From: Flavobacterium channae
Lineage (GTDB): Bacteria; Bacteroidota; Bacteroidia; Flavobacteriales; Flavobacteriaceae
Reading direction: 5' to 3'
DNA: 64,000 nt
Assembly: GCF_021172165.1 (NCBI RefSeq)
Contig: NZ_CP089096.1
Location: forward strand, 372,001-436,000
Of the stretch, positions 17,049-25,965 are shown one piece after another. The notes under the pieces were generated by a model. It made no database searches. It worked only from the letters and a program-made list of their open reading frames with translations, and was not told the origin of the DNA. Each line of letters starts with the position of its first letter. The first letter of the stretch is position 1. The position numbers and the translations under genes were made by a program.

Positions 17049-17585
17049 TTGAAAAAGCAAATCATTAGTATATTTCTGCTATTTATGTTGATAGCACCCG
17101 CAGTTGTAACCTTTTCTTGGCTACAACAAAAAAAGCGTGCAGTTAAAAGAGAAGTAAAATGGAACATGATTGCCAGTATTGATAAAAGCGAATTGGTATT
17201 CTTCAAGTTTTCTAAATCGGATGCTGAATCAAAGTTAGAATGGGAACATGCTAAAGAATTTGAATACAATCATGAAATGTATGATGTAGTAGAAAAGAAG
17301 GTTGTAAACGATTCGATTTATTTATGGTGTTGGTGGGATTATAAAGAAACACAACTAAATAAAAAATTAGATAAACTTTTAGCGGGGGTTTATGAAAACG
17401 ATTCTGAGTCAAAAGAAAAACAAGATTTAGTAAACAAATTTTATAAGTCGATTTATTTTGAATCTGTTTTTTCATGGTTCCCTTTTATAGATAAATATCG
17501 TAATACTAAAGTTTCAAGTCATTTCGATTTTTATCAAAGTCTATATTCAAATTCCGAAGTCCCACCTCCCAATTTTCTTTCTTAA
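17049..17585 (+). CDS. Exported or membrane-anchored protein of unknown function upstream of a TonB receptor
   Basis: 178 residues from the TTG at 17049; ATG starts are possible at 17085 or, less likely, at 16992 inside the permease gene. An N-terminal hydrophobic helix (about residues 4-24, IISIFLLFMLIAPAVVTFSW) is followed by a basic stretch (QQKKRAVKREVKW) and a mixed soluble domain with SELVFFKF and IYLWCWWDYKETQLNKKLDKLL. No known domain is recognised. The placement just before a TonB-dependent receptor gene, whose own promoter overlaps this stop codon, is suggestive of a functional link but proves none. Some Bacteroidota proteins with a similar anchor-plus-VKREVK start sit next to receptor genes. 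Confidence 0.7.
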   Translation: MKKQIISIFLLFMLIAPAVVTFSWLQQKKRAVKREVKWNMIASIDKSELVFFKFSKSDAESKLEWEHAKEFEYNHEMYDVVEKKVVNDSIYLWCWWDYKETQLNKKLDKLLAGVYENDSESKEKQDLVNKFYKSIYFESVFSWFPFIDKYRNTKVSSHFDFYQSLYSNSEVPPPNFLS

Positions 17586-17590
17586 ATTTG
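17583..17590 (+). promoter_or_regulatory. -7 element of the TonB-dependent receptor gene
   Basis: TAAATTTG, an exact match, overlapping the stop codon of the preceding gene and 73 bases before the receptor ATG. A second one-mismatch site (TGATTTTG, 17622-17629) is nearer. Confidence 0.4.
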
Positions 17591-17663
17591 TATAATTTAT
17601 TACTATTGAGTTAGATAGTAATGATTTTGTTATTGAATCAAGTTTAAAAGAAATATTTCAAAA

Positions 17664-19874
17664 ATGAATAAAATTATTTTTTACGCTGTTGTGTTATTGC
17701 CTTTTTTAGGTTTTTCACAAATAGCTCAAGATACTACAACTACTGAATTGAATGAGGTAATTATCTCTCCTAAAGTACCTAAAAAGTACACACAATTACC
17801 AAATCAAGTAGAGGTAATTACTGCAAAACAAATCGATTTTCAGAATTTTCAAAGCACAGCTGAAATGTTGTCAAATTCAGGAAATTTATTTGTACAAAAA
17901 TCACAACAAGGAGGAGGAAGTCCAGTAATTAGAGGTTTTGAAGCAAGCCGAGTATTGCTTACTGTTGACGGAGTTAGAATGAATAATCTGATATTTAGAG
18001 CAGGACACTTACAAAATGTGATTACAGTTGACGAAAACATGTTGGAAAATGTGGGGATTTTTTACGGACCTTCATCAACATTATTTGGTAGTGATGCTCT
18101 TGGTGGAGCGGTAGCAATGACAACCAAAAATGCTAAGTTTTTAAATGATGCTGGTAAAAAGTTTACTGGTGGAGTTAATACAAGATACGGAAGTGTAAAT
18201 GAGGAAAAATCACTTGCTTTTCATTTGAACTATGCGACTTCAAATTTTGCTTCGTTAACTTTTTTCTCCTACAATGATTTTGGTGATTTAAAAATGGGTA
18301 AAGAGAAAAATCATAATGGTGATTATTTTGGCGAAAGACCAAACTACGTTTCTACTGTTAATGGTATTGACCAATTAAATGTAAATAGCGATAAGTATAC
18401 GCAAGTAGGTTCGGCTTACAAGCAGTATAACTTTATGCAAAAATTGGCTTATAAAACCAATTCAGGATTTACACACGGATTAAATCTTCAGTATTCTACA
18501 ACTTCTGATATCAATCGTTATGACAGATTAACTGAAACTACAAGTTCAGGTTTGAAGTTTGCAGAATGGTATTATGGTCCTCAAAAGAGATTATTAGCAA
18601 TTTATTCGTTACAAAAAGACAAAGCATTTTTAAATAGCGATGTAGAAGTGAATGTTGCATATCAGAATGTAAAAGAGAGTCGTCATAACAGAAGATTCAA
18701 TAATTACAATCTGCAACATAATGAAGAAAATGTAGATATGTTTTCGGTGTCTTTAGATTTGGATAAAAAGTTTACAAAAGGAGAATTGTTTTATGGTTTT
18801 GAATCGTATTACGAAACGTTGAAGTCAACTGCTTATGCTAAGAACATCAATACTGGAGTTGAAACTAGTATAAATACACGTTATCCAAATGGTGATAACA
18901 ATATGATGCGTAACGATTTCTATGTTTCGTATAATGAAAAAATGTCAAACAAGACTTTTTGGAATATTGGAGCAAGAGCAGGTTATACAACATTGAAAAG
19001 TACTATTGCTGATAATTCTGTTTTTGCACTACCATTTGATGAAATTTCTCAAGGCAATTTTACGTACAGTGGAACTTTAGGAATTACACACAATACTTCT
19101 AAAAACTTTGCTTTAAAAGCGAATGTTGCAACTGGATTTAGATCGCCTAATATTGATGATTTAGCTAAAGTTTTTGAATCGGTTCCAGGTTCTTCGAGTT
19201 CATTAGGAACTTTGGTTGTTCCAAATGAAGATTTAAAACCTGAAAAAACAATTACTGGAGATTTAGGAATTGTAATTCAATCAGATTCCAGAAAAGTGAA
19301 ATTAGAAAGTACTTATTTCTATACAAGAATGTATGATGCCATTGTTACTGATGATTTTACTTATAACGGACAGAGCATTGTTAACTATAACGGATTTGAT
19401 GCGCAAGTAAAAGCGAATCAAAATAAAGGGAAAGCATTTGTTACTGGTTTTTCAACCAATTTTAGTGCTTTTATTGTTTCGGATTTATTATTCAGTGCTA
19501 ATTTCAATTACACTTTAGGTAGGGTAGTGGAAGATGGTTCTCAAAGACCAATGGATCATATTGCGCCTTATTTTGGAAAAGTAGGATTGGCTTATACTTA
19601 TAACAAACTTAATTTAGAAGGTTATATGTTGTATAATGGCAAGAAAGATATTAGCGATTATTCTACAAGTGGTGAGGATAATGCACAATATGCGCCAGCT
19701 AATGGAATGCCAGCATGGGAAACGTATAATTTGAAATTGGGTTACCAAGTAATAAAAGGCGGAACGCTTTTCGCTGGAGTTGAAAATATTTTAGATACAC
19801 AATACAGAGTATTTGCATCTGGAATTAACGCTCCTGGTAGAAATATTTATGGAGGAATAAAATATAATTTCTAA
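17664..19874 (+). CDS. TonB-dependent outer-membrane receptor
   Basis: Gated outer-membrane transporter powered by TonB-ExbBD. A signal peptide (residues 1-18, ending GFSQ) precedes a short TonB-box-like region (ELNEVIISP), the plug domain (about 45-155, with SPVIRGFEASRVLLTVDGVRM and IGYGPSS-type segments seen as IFYGPSSTLFGSDALGG) and a 22-strand barrel ending in the aromatic C-terminus YGGIKYNF. 736 residues. The plug resembles the haemoglobin/haem and siderophore receptor group (CirA/HemR-like), so an iron or haem substrate is the first guess. There is no N-terminal carboxypeptidase-like domain and no SusD partner, which argues against a polysaccharide role. A terminator follows. Confidence 0.93.
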   Translation: MNKIIFYAVVLLPFLGFSQIAQDTTTTELNEVIISPKVPKKYTQLPNQVEVITAKQIDFQNFQSTAEMLSNSGNLFVQKSQQGGGSPVIRGFEASRVLLTVDGVRMNNLIFRAGHLQNVITVDENMLENVGIFYGPSSTLFGSDALGGAVAMTTKNAKFLNDAGKKFTGGVNTRYGSVNEEKSLAFHLNYATSNFASLTFFSYNDFGDLKMGKEKNHNGDYFGERPNYVSTVNGIDQLNVNSDKYTQVGSAYKQYNFMQKLAYKTNSGFTHGLNLQYSTTSDINRYDRLTETTSSGLKFAEWYYGPQKRLLAIYSLQKDKAFLNSDVEVNVAYQNVKESRHNRRFNNYNLQHNEENVDMFSVSLDLDKKFTKGELFYGFESYYETLKSTAYAKNINTGVETSINTRYPNGDNNMMRNDFYVSYNEKMSNKTFWNIGARAGYTTLKSTIADNSVFALPFDEISQGNFTYSGTLGITHNTSKNFALKANVATGFRSPNIDDLAKVFESVPGSSSSLGTLVVPNEDLKPEKTITGDLGIVIQSDSRKVKLESTYFYTRMYDAIVTDDFTYNGQSIVNYNGFDAQVKANQNKGKAFVTGFSTNFSAFIVSDLLFSANFNYTLGRVVEDGSQRPMDHIAPYFGKVGLAYTYNKLNLEGYMLYNGKKDISDYSTSGEDNAQYAPANGMPAWETYNLKLGYQVIKGGTLFAGVENILDTQYRVFASGINAPGRNIYGGIKYNF

Positions 19875-19894
19875 GTTAAAGTTTAATCATAAAA

Positions 19895-19920
19895 AAAATC
19901 CCGATGTAAATCGGGATTTT
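19895..19920. terminator. Bidirectional terminator between the receptor gene and accD
   Basis: Eleven-bp stem AAAATCCCGAT / ATCGGGATTTT with a GTAA loop and A/T runs on both sides; serves both convergent genes. Confidence 0.9.
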
Positions 19921-19926
19921 TTGTTT

Positions 19927-20781
19927 TTATCTTACTTCTTGATTTTGAATCAAATCTAAATATAAGTTGATTTTGTTTTTTAATTCTTTTCTGTGAGAAA
20001 TAAAATCCAAGAAACCATGCTCTAATAAGAATTCAGATGTTTGGAATCCTTCAGGTAAATCTTTACCAGTTGTGTCTTTTACAACACGTGGACCTGCAAA
20101 TCCAATTAAAGCTCCTGGCTCACCAATATTAATATCTCCTAACATAGCGTAAGAAGCTGTTGTTCCTCCTGTTGTAGGATCTGTACATAATGAAATGTAT
20201 GGAATTTTTTCTTCTGCTAATTGCGCTAATTTTGCTGATGTTTTTGCTAATTGCATTAATGAATAAGCAGCTTCCATCATACGAGCTCCACCTGATTTTG
20301 AAATTAATACAAATGGAATTTTGTGTTTGATAGAATAATCAATTGCTCTAGCAATTTTTTCTCCTACTACTGCTCCCATAGAACCTCCAATAAAAGCAAA
20401 ATCCATACAAGAAACTACTAAATCTTTTCCTTTTGATTTTCCAACTCCAGTACGAATAGCATCTTTAAGTTTGGTTTTATCCATAACTTCTTTTAAACGA
20501 TCACTATATTTTTTGGTGTCTTCAAATTTTAAAGGGTCTTTAGATGTTAAGTTAGCGTCCAGCTCCTTAAATTCGTTATCGTCGAATAAAATTTCAAAAT
20601 ATTCTTTACTACCAATACGTACGTGATAATCATCTTCAGGGCTAACCCATAGGTTTCTTGCTAATTCGTCTTGATCAACAATTTTTCCTGTTGGAGATTT
20701 ATACCATAAACCTTTTGGTACATCTTTTTTAGCTTCTGTTGGGGTTGTAATCCCTTTTTCTTTTCTTTTAAACCAAGCCAT
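19927..20781 (-). CDS. accD: Acetyl-CoA carboxylase carboxyltransferase subunit beta, without zinc ribbon cysteines
   Basis: Beta half of the carboxyltransferase that makes malonyl-CoA for fatty acid synthesis. The crotonase-like core is intact: [19 protein letters not shown] (about residues 127-145), [17 protein letters not shown] and the [12 protein letters not shown] glycine-rich loop. The N-terminal region, which in E. coli binds zinc through four cysteines (two CxxC-type pairs), aligns here as [21 protein letters not shown] and [12 protein letters not shown] with no cysteine at all, so it cannot bind zinc in the usual way. I believe this loss is shared by related flavobacteria. Length 284. 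It is downstream of fbaA on the same strand with 58 bases between. Confidence 0.96.
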   Translation of the reverse strand: MAWFKRKEKGITTPTEAKKDVPKGLWYKSPTGKIVDQDELARNLWVSPEDDYHVRIGSKEYFEILFDDNEFKELDANLTSKDPLKFEDTKKYSDRLKEVMDKTKLKDAIRTGVGKSKGKDLVVSCMDFAFIGGSMGAVVGEKIARAIDYSIKHKIPFVLISKSGGARMMEAAYSLMQLAKTSAKLAQLAEEKIPYISLCTDPTTGGTTASYAMLGDINIGEPGALIGFAGPRVVKDTTGKDLPEGFQTSEFLLEHGFLDFISHRKELKNKINLYLDLIQNQEVR

Positions 20782-20800
20782 ATATTTAATGGATAATGGA

Positions 20801-20842
20801 TAATTGACAATTTAATAATTATCAATTATCAATTGTTAATTA
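20801..20842. repeat. Imperfect inverted repeat with tandem GATAATT units
   Basis: TAATTGACAATT (20801-20812) and AATTGTTAATTA (20831-20842) are complementary at 11 of 12 positions; the minus strand between them carries tandem GATAATT. The right arm overlaps the fbaA stop codon. It looks like a short dispersed intergenic repeat; it has no GC-rich stem, so a terminator role is doubtful. Confidence 0.5.
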
Positions 20843-21907
20843 AAGTGTGTTTACGTTATTTAAGTCAGCAAAAGCTTGTTCTAAACGGTTGTTGAACGTA
20901 ACTTCTCCTTCACGAACCCATTTTCTTGGATCGTAATGTTTTTTATTTGGACTATCTGCTCCATCAGGACTTCCGATTTGAGTTCTTAAATAATCAATTT
21001 TAGAAGTCATATAATCTCTGATTCCTTCTGTGAAAGCAAATTGTAAGTCAGTATCGATATTCATTTTGATTACACCATAAGAAATAGCTTCGCGAATTTC
21101 TTCTAATGTAGAACCTGAACCTCCGTGGAATACAAAATCAACTGGGTTATTTCCTGTGTTGAATTTATTTTGAACGTATTCTTGAGAGTTTTTAAGGATT
21201 TTTGGAGTTAATTTTACATTTCCTGGTTTGTAAACACCATGCACGTTTCCGAAAGAAGCAGCAATTGTAAATCTTGGACTTACTTTCATTAACTCTTCGT
21301 AAGCATAAGCAACTTCATCAGGTTGTGTGTATAATTTAGAACTGTCAACATCAGAGTTGTCAACACCATCTTCTTCTCCACCAGTAATTCCTAATTCAAT
21401 TTCTAAAGTCATGCCCATTTTACTCATTCTTTCTAAATATTTTTTAGAAATTTCTAAGTTTTCTTCAATTGGCTCTTCAGATAAATCAATCATGTGAGAA
21501 CTGAATAATGATTTTCCTGTTTCTGCAAAATGTTTTTCAGAAGCATCTAATAAACCATCAATCCATGGTAATAAGTTTTTAGCACAGTGGTCAGTATGTA
21601 AAATTACAGTAGCACCATAAGCTTCTGCTAAAGTATGAATGTGTTTTGCTCCTGCAACAGCTCCTAAAATAGCTGATTTTTGATTTTCATTTGATAATCC
21701 TTTTCCAGCATTAAATTGTGCTCCACCATTCGAAAATTGAATGATAACTGGTGCGTTTAATTTAGCAGCAGTTTCTAAAACACCATTTATAGTACTAGAT
21801 CCCACAACATTTACTGCAGGTAATGCAAATCCTTTTTGTTTTGCGTAATTGAATATTTCCTGTACTTGGTCTCCGGTAGCAACACCAGGTTTAATATTGT
21901 GACTCAT
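20840..21907 (-). CDS. fbaA: Class II fructose-bisphosphate aldolase
   Basis: Zinc-dependent aldolase of glycolysis and gluconeogenesis, cleaving fructose 1,6-bisphosphate to DHAP and glyceraldehyde 3-phosphate. Zinc-ligand and catalytic region LHTDHCAKNLLPWIDG (about residues 108-123) and the phosphate-binding VFHGGSGST are present. The length of 355 and the GLLDASEKHF insertion mark the FbaA-type (class IIA) enzyme of E. coli rather than the shorter GatY/KbaY type. Exact -7 promoter at 21934-21941. It may be read through into accD. Confidence 0.97.
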   Translation of the reverse strand: MSHNIKPGVATGDQVQEIFNYAKQKGFALPAVNVVGSSTINGVLETAAKLNAPVIIQFSNGGAQFNAGKGLSNENQKSAILGAVAGAKHIHTLAEAYGATVILHTDHCAKNLLPWIDGLLDASEKHFAETGKSLFSSHMIDLSEEPIEENLEISKKYLERMSKMGMTLEIELGITGGEEDGVDNSDVDSSKLYTQPDEVAYAYEELMKVSPRFTIAASFGNVHGVYKPGNVKLTPKILKNSQEYVQNKFNTGNNPVDFVFHGGSGSTLEEIREAISYGVIKMNIDTDLQFAFTEGIRDYMTSKIDYLRTQIGSPDGADSPNKKHYDPRKWVREGEVTFNNRLEQAFADLNNVNTL

Positions 21908-21933
21908 AGTTGATTGTTTTTAATATAGATGTG

Positions 21934-21941
21934 CAAAAATA
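21934..21941 (-). promoter_or_regulatory. -7 promoter element of fbaA
   Basis: The minus strand reads TATTTTTG, an exact element, about 27 bases before the ATG. Confidence 0.5.
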
Positions 21942-21954
21942 ATAATTTAAAAAA

Positions 21955-24504
21955 TTAGAATGGATAATTAATTCCAAAATTTAGCACCGTTTTGCTAAAG
22001 TTGACTCCTTTTAACCATCTATCTCCGATTTCTCTTGCTGGATCATAAGCTTTATAACCTAAGTCAAAACGGAATACAAAGAAATCAAAATCGTATCGTA
22101 ATCCTATACCAGAACCTAAAGCAAGATCTTCTAGAGATCTAAAGCCGTTAAAAGTATATCTTTCATCTGTAATATTATCAAAAAGATTCCAAATGTTACC
22201 AACATCTCCAAAAATTGCGCTGTAAAAATTACCTCCAACTCTAAAACGATACTCAATGCTGTATGCTAATTTAAAATTTGCTTCATTAAAATCGTTAACT
22301 CCACCACTTCTTCCAGGTCCTAAACTATATGCTTGCCAACCTCTGTTGTCGTTTGAACCTCCAGAAAAATAACTTCGTGAAAAAGGAATCGATTGTGCGT
22401 TTCCATAAGGAACTGCTAAACCAGCAAATGCTCGCATAGCTAGTGTGTTTTTTTTACCAAAATCCCAGTGTTTGATAAAATCGATTTCTCCTTTTATGTA
22501 TTGAGAATATTCAATACCAAACATAGTTTTGTTTCCATTAGCACTTAATTGCTCGTTTTTAGTGTCGGCTAATAGTGATAACACATTTCCAGAAGATTCG
22601 AATTTTGTTCTAATAGAATAGAAGTTGTTATCTAGTAAATTTTCTTTAGTGTTTCTGAAAAAAGTAATCCCCGACGATACAATTAAATTGTTTTCAATTA
22701 AACGTTCTCTTCTTTCGCCAATACTTCTTACAATATTATAATCGTTATCATTTGGAGATAAAGAAGTAGAACCATTTTCTACATCTTGAATAAAATTAAC
22801 TGCTCCTTGTGGTGTTAAATTACCATTTTCAATATTTGAAGGATCAACATTGTAAATCTGAGCTAAATTGTTTAATGTGTTATATGAAGAAGAGTAAACG
22901 TTAAAATAATTTTCTGGATTTAAGTTTTTAATAAACTGAATGTTGATTAAATCAAAACGAAAATTATTCTTTTGTTTTGGTGTCCAATTGTAATTAATAA
23001 CTCCAGTTAAGTTTTCTTTGTCAAGACCTATGTTTCGTTGACTCGTTAAACCAATATTGATGTTGGTTGTTGGTAACATTTCTTTTCTGATAATTTTTCT
23101 TGTATTAACAGGAAATACAATTCTTGGAAAACTAAGTTTGCCTTCAAAACCGTATTCTGAAATGTTGAAAAACACATTGTTTGGGTTGGCCAAATCTTTT
23201 GAAGAACCAATATTTCCTTTAGCTGCTAATTCAAAAGTTTCTGCTCTTTTAAATAAGTTTCTCCATGTAAATGCCATTCTACCACTAATACCAAATTCTT
23301 GTACATCAGAAGTAGTGACATCAATAGAAGGTTGCCAAATGAATTTTGGCTTACTCATTAAATAAATATTGGCAATTAAAGATGTGTTAGTGCTATCGCT
23401 TGGGTCTTCAATATATTCAATATTTGGATAGTTGAATACCTTTAAATTACTTAATGATTTTGATGTAAGAGTTCTGTCATTATCACTAAAAAGCTTTCCT
23501 TTTTCAATAAAAATGGCATTGGTAATTGCCTTTGGCTTGTATTTTAATTTACCTGCACTGTAAATATTAAAGTTTCTGTAAGCTGTACTATCATTAAACT
23601 GATTGCGTTCCTTTTTAGAAGTATTGTTTGTGAAAATATTTACGCGACTAATTTTATAAATAGAAAACGGTTTTTTCGCAAGTGTATCACCATCTTTAAC
23701 ATAACGATTTTCAATTTTAATATTTACATTAAGTTTTTGAATTGAATCGTCAATAATAGCATCGTATTTTACGTTACTTTCTTGAAAATGATAAACACCG
23801 TTGTTTCTAAGATGTTGCGTAATTCTTTTTCTTTCGTTGCTAAAATTGTCGTAATTGTACTGATCTCCGGTTTTAATCAACGATTTGCTAGCCATTGTAG
23901 AATACAAACTATCAATTATTGGAGATTCGGTTTTTTTGTAGATAGAATCTATAAAGTAAGGTTTACCAGTAGTTACTTTGTAGGTAACTTTTCCTTTTTT
24001 TTGTCCTGTTGAATCGATAGACATTGTGGCTGTATTTCTGATAAAACCATTGTTGTAGTAATATCCGCTTAAGCGCTCTTTTGATTTGGTTGCTTTTTTC
24101 TCATCTATTATTACGGGTGCTTCTCCAGTTTCTTTCATGAAATTCGACAAACCACTAACAAAAAATGATTTTCCAAGTCGTTGTACTTGTTTAGCAGATA
24201 ATAAGCGATTTAGTCTTTTTATTCTGTTCGGTTTTCTTTCTAACCAAGCTTGATATGAGGAATCTGGATTTGGTTTTGCAGCATTGTAAAGCGTTAACCC
24301 AAACGGATAATTCAAGAATTTTGTATTCGGTTGTTGCACAACAAGATTGTTGATGCGCTCTTCTTTTATCAATTTATCATTGACAAAAATTTCGTTTTTG
24401 GTCAATAATTTTTCATTTTCGGGTACTCGTTTTACTAACGAACACGAATAAATTATTGTTCCGATTACAAATAATAATGTTATTTTTGATAAATTATTTC
24501 TCAA
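21955..24504 (-). CDS. tamL: BamA/TamA-family outer-membrane lipoprotein (TamL-like)
   Basis: Omp85-superfamily barrel thought to help insert outer-membrane proteins or move lipids. The N-terminus has a lipobox (IIYSC, Cys21), and the mature protein starts SLVKRVPENEKLLTKNEIF, the hallmark opening of the Bacteroidota TamA-like lipoprotein TamL. POTRA-like repeats fill about residues 40-400, and the C-terminal bacterial surface antigen barrel runs to residue 849 (ending NFGINYPF), with the conserved YFSGGSNDNRGW loop that corresponds to the VRGF-type lid motif. The partner TamB gene is not adjacent. It is divergent from the SpoU methyltransferase gene, with an exact -7 element 20 bases upstream. 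Confidence 0.92.
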   Translation of the reverse strand: MRNNLSKITLLFVIGTIIYSCSLVKRVPENEKLLTKNEIFVNDKLIKEERINNLVVQQPNTKFLNYPFGLTLYNAAKPNPDSSYQAWLERKPNRIKRLNRLLSAKQVQRLGKSFFVSGLSNFMKETGEAPVIIDEKKATKSKERLSGYYYNNGFIRNTATMSIDSTGQKKGKVTYKVTTGKPYFIDSIYKKTESPIIDSLYSTMASKSLIKTGDQYNYDNFSNERKRITQHLRNNGVYHFQESNVKYDAIIDDSIQKLNVNIKIENRYVKDGDTLAKKPFSIYKISRVNIFTNNTSKKERNQFNDSTAYRNFNIYSAGKLKYKPKAITNAIFIEKGKLFSDNDRTLTSKSLSNLKVFNYPNIEYIEDPSDSTNTSLIANIYLMSKPKFIWQPSIDVTTSDVQEFGISGRMAFTWRNLFKRAETFELAAKGNIGSSKDLANPNNVFFNISEYGFEGKLSFPRIVFPVNTRKIIRKEMLPTTNINIGLTSQRNIGLDKENLTGVINYNWTPKQKNNFRFDLINIQFIKNLNPENYFNVYSSSYNTLNNLAQIYNVDPSNIENGNLTPQGAVNFIQDVENGSTSLSPNDNDYNIVRSIGERRERLIENNLIVSSGITFFRNTKENLLDNNFYSIRTKFESSGNVLSLLADTKNEQLSANGNKTMFGIEYSQYIKGEIDFIKHWDFGKKNTLAMRAFAGLAVPYGNAQSIPFSRSYFSGGSNDNRGWQAYSLGPGRSGGVNDFNEANFKLAYSIEYRFRVGGNFYSAIFGDVGNIWNLFDNITDERYTFNGFRSLEDLALGSGIGLRYDFDFFVFRFDLGYKAYDPAREIGDRWLKGVNFSKTVLNFGINYPF

Positions 24505-24524
24505 AGCACTTTTTAAAAGTTAGT

Positions 24525-24532
24525 CAAAAATA
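24525..24532 (-). promoter_or_regulatory. -7 promoter element of tamL
   Basis: TATTTTTG on the minus strand, exact, about 20 bases before the tamL ATG in the 36-base divergent spacer. Confidence 0.45.
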
Positions 24533-24540
24533 CAATTTTT

Positions 24541-25266
24541 ATGGTTAGTAAAAACCAAATTAAACTAATAACGAGTTTACAACAAAAAAAATATAGAAAA
24601 CAAGAACAACTTTTCTTTGCTGAAGGCGTAAAAGTAGTTCAAGAATTGTTAAATTCTAACTTTGAGTTGGTGTATTTGTTTACAACTAAAGAAGATTTTT
24701 CTGACGTTTCTAAAGACAAAATCTATGCCATTACAGATGCCGAATTAAAAAAAATAAGTGCATTGTCTACACCAAATTCATGTTTGGCGCTTTTTAGAAT
24801 TCCGGAAGCAAAACCATTTGTTGAAAAAGGATTGATTGTGGCTTTAGATGATGTTCGTGATCCTGGAAATTTAGGAACGATTATTCGTCTTTGTGATTGG
24901 TTTGGAATTGAAACTTTGTACTGTTCAGAAGAATCGGTTGACATTTATAATCCAAAAGTAGTGCAAGCAACTATGGGCTCTATAAGCCGAGTGAATATTG
25001 TATATGGAAATTTAGAAACATTATTGTCTAAAACAAAATTACCGGTTTTTGGAACTTTTATGGATGGTAAAAACATTTATCAAGAGAAACTTCCAAAAGA
25101 AGGAATTATTGTAATGGGTAACGAAGCCAATGGGATTTCTGTTGCTGTAGAAAAATTAGTTTCCGAACGAATTGCAATTCCTAGATTTGGAAATCTACAA
25201 CTTACGGAAAGCTTGAATGTAGCAACCGCAACCGCAATTATCTTAAGCGAATTTAAACGAGGGTAA
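24541..25266 (+). CDS. TrmH/SpoU-family RNA 2'-O-methyltransferase
   Basis: SAM-dependent ribose methyltransferase acting on rRNA or tRNA. An N-terminal substrate-binding domain (about residues 1-85, FFAEGVKVVQELL) is followed by the knotted SPOUT domain with its three motifs: DPGNLGTIIRLCDWFG (motif 1, about 104-119), VMGNEANGI (motif 2, about 190-198) and IPRFGNLQLTESLNVATATA (motif 3, about 213-232). Length 241. The family resembles TsnR/RlmB-like enzymes; the modified nucleotide cannot be deduced. It converges on porT with a 5-base gap. Confidence 0.92.
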   Translation: MVSKNQIKLITSLQQKKYRKQEQLFFAEGVKVVQELLNSNFELVYLFTTKEDFSDVSKDKIYAITDAELKKISALSTPNSCLALFRIPEAKPFVEKGLIVALDDVRDPGNLGTIIRLCDWFGIETLYCSEESVDIYNPKVVQATMGSISRVNIVYGNLETLLSKTKLPVFGTFMDGKNIYQEKLPKEGIIVMGNEANGISVAVEKLVSERIAIPRFGNLQLTESLNVATATAIILSEFKRG

Positions 25267-25271
25267 TTGTC

Positions 25272-25964
25272 TTAATGGAAAGAGAAATTCACGAAAAATC
25301 CTCTTGTTCTCATTGATTGAACATTTCCTGTCCAAGGACTATTTGGGTCGTTATCGCGAATTAATTCATCGTCCATACTAAATACACCTCTGATTGAAGG
25401 TGAAAAGATGAAATATTCCAAATAAATATCGATTCCAAAACCAACTTCGTAAAAATTAGTCCATTTGGTCATTCTAAAACGGTTGTTATAATTGTCATCT
25501 GGAGCCACTTCATTACTACTTAAATTTAATGCTGTAGAAACTCCACCAACTAAATATGGTCTAACGTTTCCTGTTCGTAATGCCGAATATTTTAATAAAA
25601 GAGGGAAAAAGATATAAGTCGATTTTACTTCTCTTAATCGGTCTACGTTATCAGTAATATTAGGGAAAGTTAAGTTTCGTTGTGTAATGTACAATCCTGG
25701 TTCAAAACGCAAATCAAAATATTCTGCTAATCGAAGGTTTCCGATTAACCCAACATTAAAACCTGTTGTAGCGCCAACTTCAATATCTTCAGTTACGGAA
25801 AGGTAGTCAAATTTAAAATCCAAACTATTGAATCCAAGATAATATCCCCAGTGCACGCGTTGCTTGTTCCAATTTTCTTTATTGATAATTGGGTCTTTGC
25901 TAAAAATGCCTTCCTGAGCCAAAAGTATTGGTGAAAAAAGTAAAAAAAACAGTAACTTTTTCAT
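25272..25964 (-). CDS. porT: Type IX secretion system protein PorT (SprT)
   Basis: Small outer-membrane beta-barrel protein required for type IX secretion and, in gliding species, for motility. A signal peptide (residues 1-16, ending LLAQ) is followed by a porin-like barrel domain with GYYLGFNSLDFKFDY near residues 41-55 and an aromatic C-terminal strand (RGFFVNFSFH). 230 residues. It follows ubiE by one base, and the ubiE-porT pairing is a conserved flavobacterial arrangement, which strengthens the call. No other T9SS genes or C-terminal sorting-domain proteins are evident in the window. Confidence 0.9.
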   Translation of the reverse strand: MKKLLFFLLFSPILLAQEGIFSKDPIINKENWNKQRVHWGYYLGFNSLDFKFDYLSVTEDIEVGATTGFNVGLIGNLRLAEYFDLRFEPGLYITQRNLTFPNITDNVDRLREVKSTYIFFPLLLKYSALRTGNVRPYLVGGVSTALNLSSNEVAPDDNYNNRFRMTKWTNFYEVGFGIDIYLEYFIFSPSIRGVFSMDDELIRDNDPNSPWTGNVQSMRTRGFFVNFSFH

Positions 25965-25965
25965 A

